Source of the DNA: an uncultured Scytonema sp.
GTDB taxonomy: Bacteria > Cyanobacteriota > Cyanobacteriia > Cyanobacteriales > Nostocaceae
DNA: 35,611 nucleotides
Reading direction: 5' to 3'
Assembly: GCA_937873135.1 (NCBI GenBank)
Contig: CALMVQ010000122.1
Coordinates: forward strand, 1 to 35,611
The position numbers and the translations under genes were made by a program. The notes beneath the pieces are model-generated. The model saw nothing but the letters and a program-made list of their open reading frames with translations, was not told the origin of the DNA and made no database searches. Below, piece by piece: positions 33,046 through 35,611 of this stretch (position 1 is the stretch's first letter; each line of letters begins with the position of its first letter).

Positions 33046-33102
33046 ATGGTGGAAAAAGGGTTCAAAGATGCAGTAGCCCCGTCAGGTGAATTAGAGTACT
33101 GA
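33019..33102 (+). CDS. Short ORF directly upstream of the JmjC gene
   Basis: The plus frame is open from the end of the ttttgac tract to a TGA at 33100-33102. Possible starts are GTG at 33019 (27 residues, VRNPGYPVTMVEKGFKDAV then APSGELEY) and ATG at 33046 (18 residues). No good ribosome binding site is seen before either. It ends 15 bp before the JmjC ATG. It may be a leader or precursor peptide, or the tail of a gene removed by the repeat. No family recognised. Confidence 0.3.
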   Translation: MRNPGYPVTMVEKGFKDAVAPSGELEY

Positions 33103-33117
33103 TTAAGGAAATAAGCA

Positions 33118-34335
33118 ATGTCAAAGTATGATTTTGAGAGAATGCTCAGCCCCATAGAGCCAGCAACTTTCTTTAGTGAATACTGGGAGAAACGTCCTCT
33201 TATTATTTCCAGAAGTCAACCTGATTACTACTGTGAGCTTCTTTCAATGAAAGATATTGACTCCATTATCCGGTTTACCAAGTATAAGCTTTCGGGAGTT
33301 GAACTGGTTAAAGACGGCTCTAAAGTTCCCCCCGGTTCTTCGGAGATTGGAAATTATATAAATAGCGATGGAGTTCCTGATATTAATAAATTATACAACG
33401 CATACTGTCAAGGTTATAGTTTTGTCATCAATGGTCTTCATGAGCGTTGGAAACCAGTATCAGTTTTTCAAAGAAATCTAGAGGTTTTTTTAAATCATCC
33501 TGTCAGTATCAATATGTATATGACCCCCAAAAATTCACGGGGTTTTGCGCCTCATTTTGATACTCATGAGGTTTTTATTGTGCAGGTTGAAGGGTCAAAG
33601 CTCTGGCGCATCTATGATTCTCCCATAACGTTGCCTGTTCTCTCTAACCAAAAAGATCTGCCAAAGTTAACGAACGAACTCAGTGCTCCTGTGACAGAAA
33701 TCTACTTGAAGGCTGGTGATTTATTATACATGCGTCGTGGGTATATTCACGAGGCATGTACTTCTGAATCTTTTTCTATCCATCTTACAGCAGGTGTCCA
33801 CGTTTTTAGGTGGTCTGACTTGTTAACGGCGGCGATCGCCGCCTTAACTGAACAAGATGTTCGATTTCGAGAGTCGTTGCCAGTTGGTTTTTTACAGCAA
33901 GACAAAGTAAAGGTATCCCTAAAAAATCAATTTCAAGAACTCCTCCAACTTCTGGCAGACAAATCAGAGGTTGAGGATGCAGTTGAAAGGATTGCCGAAC
34001 GTTTTATGGGAGGGATGCCTCCACTGCCCGATGAACATTTCTGCCAGCTTGAAAATATTAATAGCCTGAATCTTGATACTATCGTTAAAAAAAGAGAAGG
34101 CATGATATATCGTGTCATTAAAAAAGACGGTCAAGTTGGTATTCAATTTGCGGGGAACAGCGTGATGGGACCACAGACAACAGAGCAGGCGATTCGCTTC
34201 ATTGTTGATTCTCTTGAAATTGCCATCAAAGCATTACCGGGCCTCACCGATAATGCCAAGCTAACCCTAATACGTCGCCTGATACGGGAGGGACTGTTGG
34301 TAGTGGGGTCTGCTCAATCATTTGTTGGTAACTGA
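33118..34335 (+). CDS. JmjC-type Fe(II)/2-oxoglutarate hydroxylase (cupin 4 family)
   Basis: 405 residues with the build of bacterial ribosomal-oxygenase-like proteins: N-terminal FFSEYWEKRPLII, jelly-roll core with iron ligands H146 and D148 (GFAPHFDTHEVFIVQVEGSKLWRIY) and H211 (LLYMRRGYIHEA), then a dimerisation/helical part and a C-terminal winged-helix-like part (MIYRVIKKDGQVGIQFAGNSV). Such enzymes hydroxylate side chains in proteins or peptides, e.g. YcfD/RoxA on ribosomal protein uL16. The family members are similar in size. aagga (33105-33109) lies 8 bases before the ATG. A peptide-binding protein gene follows after 48 bp. The target may be a ribosomal protein or a cluster-encoded peptide. 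Confidence 0.88.
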   Translation: MSKYDFERMLSPIEPATFFSEYWEKRPLIISRSQPDYYCELLSMKDIDSIIRFTKYKLSGVELVKDGSKVPPGSSEIGNYINSDGVPDINKLYNAYCQGYSFVINGLHERWKPVSVFQRNLEVFLNHPVSINMYMTPKNSRGFAPHFDTHEVFIVQVEGSKLWRIYDSPITLPVLSNQKDLPKLTNELSAPVTEIYLKAGDLLYMRRGYIHEACTSESFSIHLTAGVHVFRWSDLLTAAIAALTEQDVRFRESLPVGFLQQDKVKVSLKNQFQELLQLLADKSEVEDAVERIAERFMGGMPPLPDEHFCQLENINSLNLDTIVKKREGMIYRVIKKDGQVGIQFAGNSVMGPQTTEQAIRFIVDSLEIAIKALPGLTDNAKLTLIRRLIREGLLVVGSAQSFVGN

Positions 34336-34383
34336 TTTCCTACTAACTAGCCGAGTGAAGCAAGGTGTCAAATAACACTTTTA

Positions 34384-35611
34384 ATGATGGAAAAGTTTAG
34401 TGTGTTTACTGCTATTGGTCGTTGCCGATGGGTAATTTTACTAGCTTTAGTAACAGCGTTTGCACTCATTAGATTTAGTTCAATTAATATAAAAGCCAAA
34501 ACAGTACCAGTTTCTGAGATAGTTATCAGCGTTTCTGCAGATCCTAAAACCTTTAACCCAGCTCTGATCCAAGAGTCCCCCAATACTTCAGACTACACTC
34601 ACGAGGGGCTAGTTAGCGAAAATGGTCGAGGAGAAATTGAACCTGCCCTTGCCGAATCCTGGAAAATGTCTGAAGATAAGAAACGGATTATTTTTACTCT
34701 TAAAAAAAGACTGAAATGGTCAGATGGCAAGCCTTTAACTGCAGATGATGTGGTTTTTACTTACAACGACATTTTCTTGAATCAAGACATTCCGAATGAT
34801 GCTAAGGATCTGTGGAGAATTGGGAAAAATCGCATTTTCCCTACTGTTCAAAAAATCGATAATCTGCGAATTGAATTTATTATACCTGAACCATTTGTCC
34901 CATTTCTTCGGGTAGCAAAACTAGCCATATTACCAGCCCATGCATTGCAGTCAGCAGTCAACACAAAAAATAAAGAAGGTCAGTCTAAATTTCTATCAAC
35001 TTGGAGTACTAATACTCCACCCAAAGAAATTATTGCCAATGGTCCCTATACGATAGAAGCTTATACTCCTGGTGAACGGGTCATTTTCCGAAAAAATCCT
35101 TATTACTGGCGAAAAGATGCTCAAGGCAAGGTACAACCTTATATTGAGCGTGTGATTTGGCAAATTGTTGACAATACTGATACCTCCTTAATACAATTCC
35201 GCTCTGGAGGATTGGATTACATCAATGTCTCTCCTCAATATTTTTCCTTACTGAAGCGGGAAGAAAAGCGAGGGCAATTCACGATCTACAACGGTGGTTC
35301 TTCCACGGAAGCCACGTATATTGGTTTTAATCTCAACAAAGGAAGTAGAAATGGCAAATCTTTGGTCAATCCAATCAAGTCGCGCTGGTTTAATACAGTG
35401 AAGTTTAGACAAGCTGTTGCCTATGGTATTGACCGCCACAGATTACTCAATAACATATATAGAGGATTGGGTGAATTGCCAAATTCTTATCTTCCTAAAC
35501 AAAGCCCTTATTATCTTTCTCCTAAAGAAGGTTTAAAAAATTATGAATATAATCCTATAAAAGGGAGCATCCCAATTTGGAGAAAACACATTATTCGCGA
35601 GGCTATCTCGC
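34384..35611 (+). CDS. Family 5 extracellular peptide-binding protein (ABC transporter), partial
   Basis: The frame runs from the ATG at 34384 (or the next ATG at 34387) off the end of the window: 409 codons seen, of about 570-600 usual. An N-terminal signal or anchor helix (CRWVILLALVTAFALIRF) is followed by ADPKTFNPAL, GRGEIEPALAESWKMSEDKKRIIFTLKK, LKWSDGKPLTADDVVFTYND, NGPYTIEAYTPGERVIFRKNPYYW and FRQAVAYGIDRHRLL, the SBP_bac_5 pattern of oligopeptide/nickel-binding proteins. The permease genes would lie beyond the window. The last 16-20 codons after NYEYNP do not fit the family (expected KAxxLLxxAGF), so an insertion or frameshift near 35555 is suspected. It is close behind the JmjC gene and likely co-transcribed. 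Confidence 0.88.
   Translation, partial: MMEKFSVFTAIGRCRWVILLALVTAFALIRFSSINIKAKTVPVSEIVISVSADPKTFNPALIQESPNTSDYTHEGLVSENGRGEIEPALAESWKMSEDKKRIIFTLKKRLKWSDGKPLTADDVVFTYNDIFLNQDIPNDAKDLWRIGKNRIFPTVQKIDNLRIEFIIPEPFVPFLRVAKLAILPAHALQSAVNTKNKEGQSKFLSTWSTNTPPKEIIANGPYTIEAYTPGERVIFRKNPYYWRKDAQGKVQPYIERVIWQIVDNTDTSLIQFRSGGLDYINVSPQYFSLLKREEKRGQFTIYNGGSSTEATYIGFNLNKGSRNGKSLVNPIKSRWFNTVKFRQAVAYGIDRHRLLNNIYRGLGELPNSYLPKQSPYYLSPKEGLKNYEYNPIKGSIPIWRKHIIREAIS

Noticed and set aside
32901-33155. Minus-strand 84-codon ORF
   Set aside because: Crosses the ttttgac tract and overlaps the JmjC start in antisense; no motif.

Overview
The window looks like the chromosome of a filamentous, probably heterocyst-forming, cyanobacterium. 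The evidence is the many HIP1 octamers (gcgatcgc), heptameric short tandem repeats (ttttgac repeated four times at two places), a PEP-CTERM surface protein, a sulfate-binding protein of cyanobacterial type, and many decayed insertion sequences (IS1, IS630, IscB, a MITE). The genus cannot be fixed from the sequence alone. No rRNA, tRNA or CRISPR array was seen.

Layout. 1-2.6 kb: a small secreted Cys-rich protein and a dead IS1-family element. 2.7-5.2 kb: a DUF4157 (eCIS-core) protein with a nucleotidyltransferase-like motif in its C-terminal part, a likely cargo of an extracellular contractile injection system. 5.4-7.0 kb: a GC-rich Baeyer-Villiger-type flavin monooxygenase, probably acquired by transfer. 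7.5-19.9 kb: an organosulfur and oxidative metabolism island with an LLM flavin monooxygenase, a ferritin-like protein, a small pyrophosphatase-like protein, a PEP-CTERM protein, an isopenicillin-N-synthase-like dioxygenase preceded by a broken AtzH-like gene, a sulfate-binding protein, an arylsulfatase followed 25 bp later by its formylglycine-generating enzyme, and a D-2-hydroxyacid dehydrogenase. 20.1-22.1 kb: a VOC protein, a GNAT remnant, three very short ORFs behind a TATAAT box, and a glutathione S-transferase.

The most interesting region is 22.2-28.9 kb. A 751-residue cyclodehydratase (RRE, E1/ThiF-like and YcaO domains, architecture like cyanobactin PatD/TruD/LynD) lies on the minus strand. 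Upstream of it on the same strand, at 25283-25453, is a 56-codon gene with a good ribosome binding site. It encodes a leader containing LLAELNDEQL followed by 3.8 tandem copies of the nonapeptide TMTVDLPST, and is too short to be caught by usual ORF cut-offs. I read it as a multi-core RiPP precursor whose core has no Cys, only Thr and Ser, so azoline formation would have to give (methyl)oxazolines. Two overlapping Fe(II)/2-oxoglutarate oxygenases (a TauD-like and an IPNS-like one) run divergently, and a SAM methyltransferase converges on them. No PatA/PatG-like protease or dehydrogenase is present in the window.

28.9-35.6 kb: an IscB element with its upstream omega-RNA region, frameshifted twice, inserted just downstream of a MATE exporter. 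After a long gap follow a JmjC-type hydroxylase and a family-5 peptide-binding protein that runs off the window and may be interrupted near its end. A short ORF ends 15 bp before the JmjC start. MATE exporter, JmjC oxygenase and peptide-binding protein could belong to the same peptide pathway, but that link rests on proximity only.
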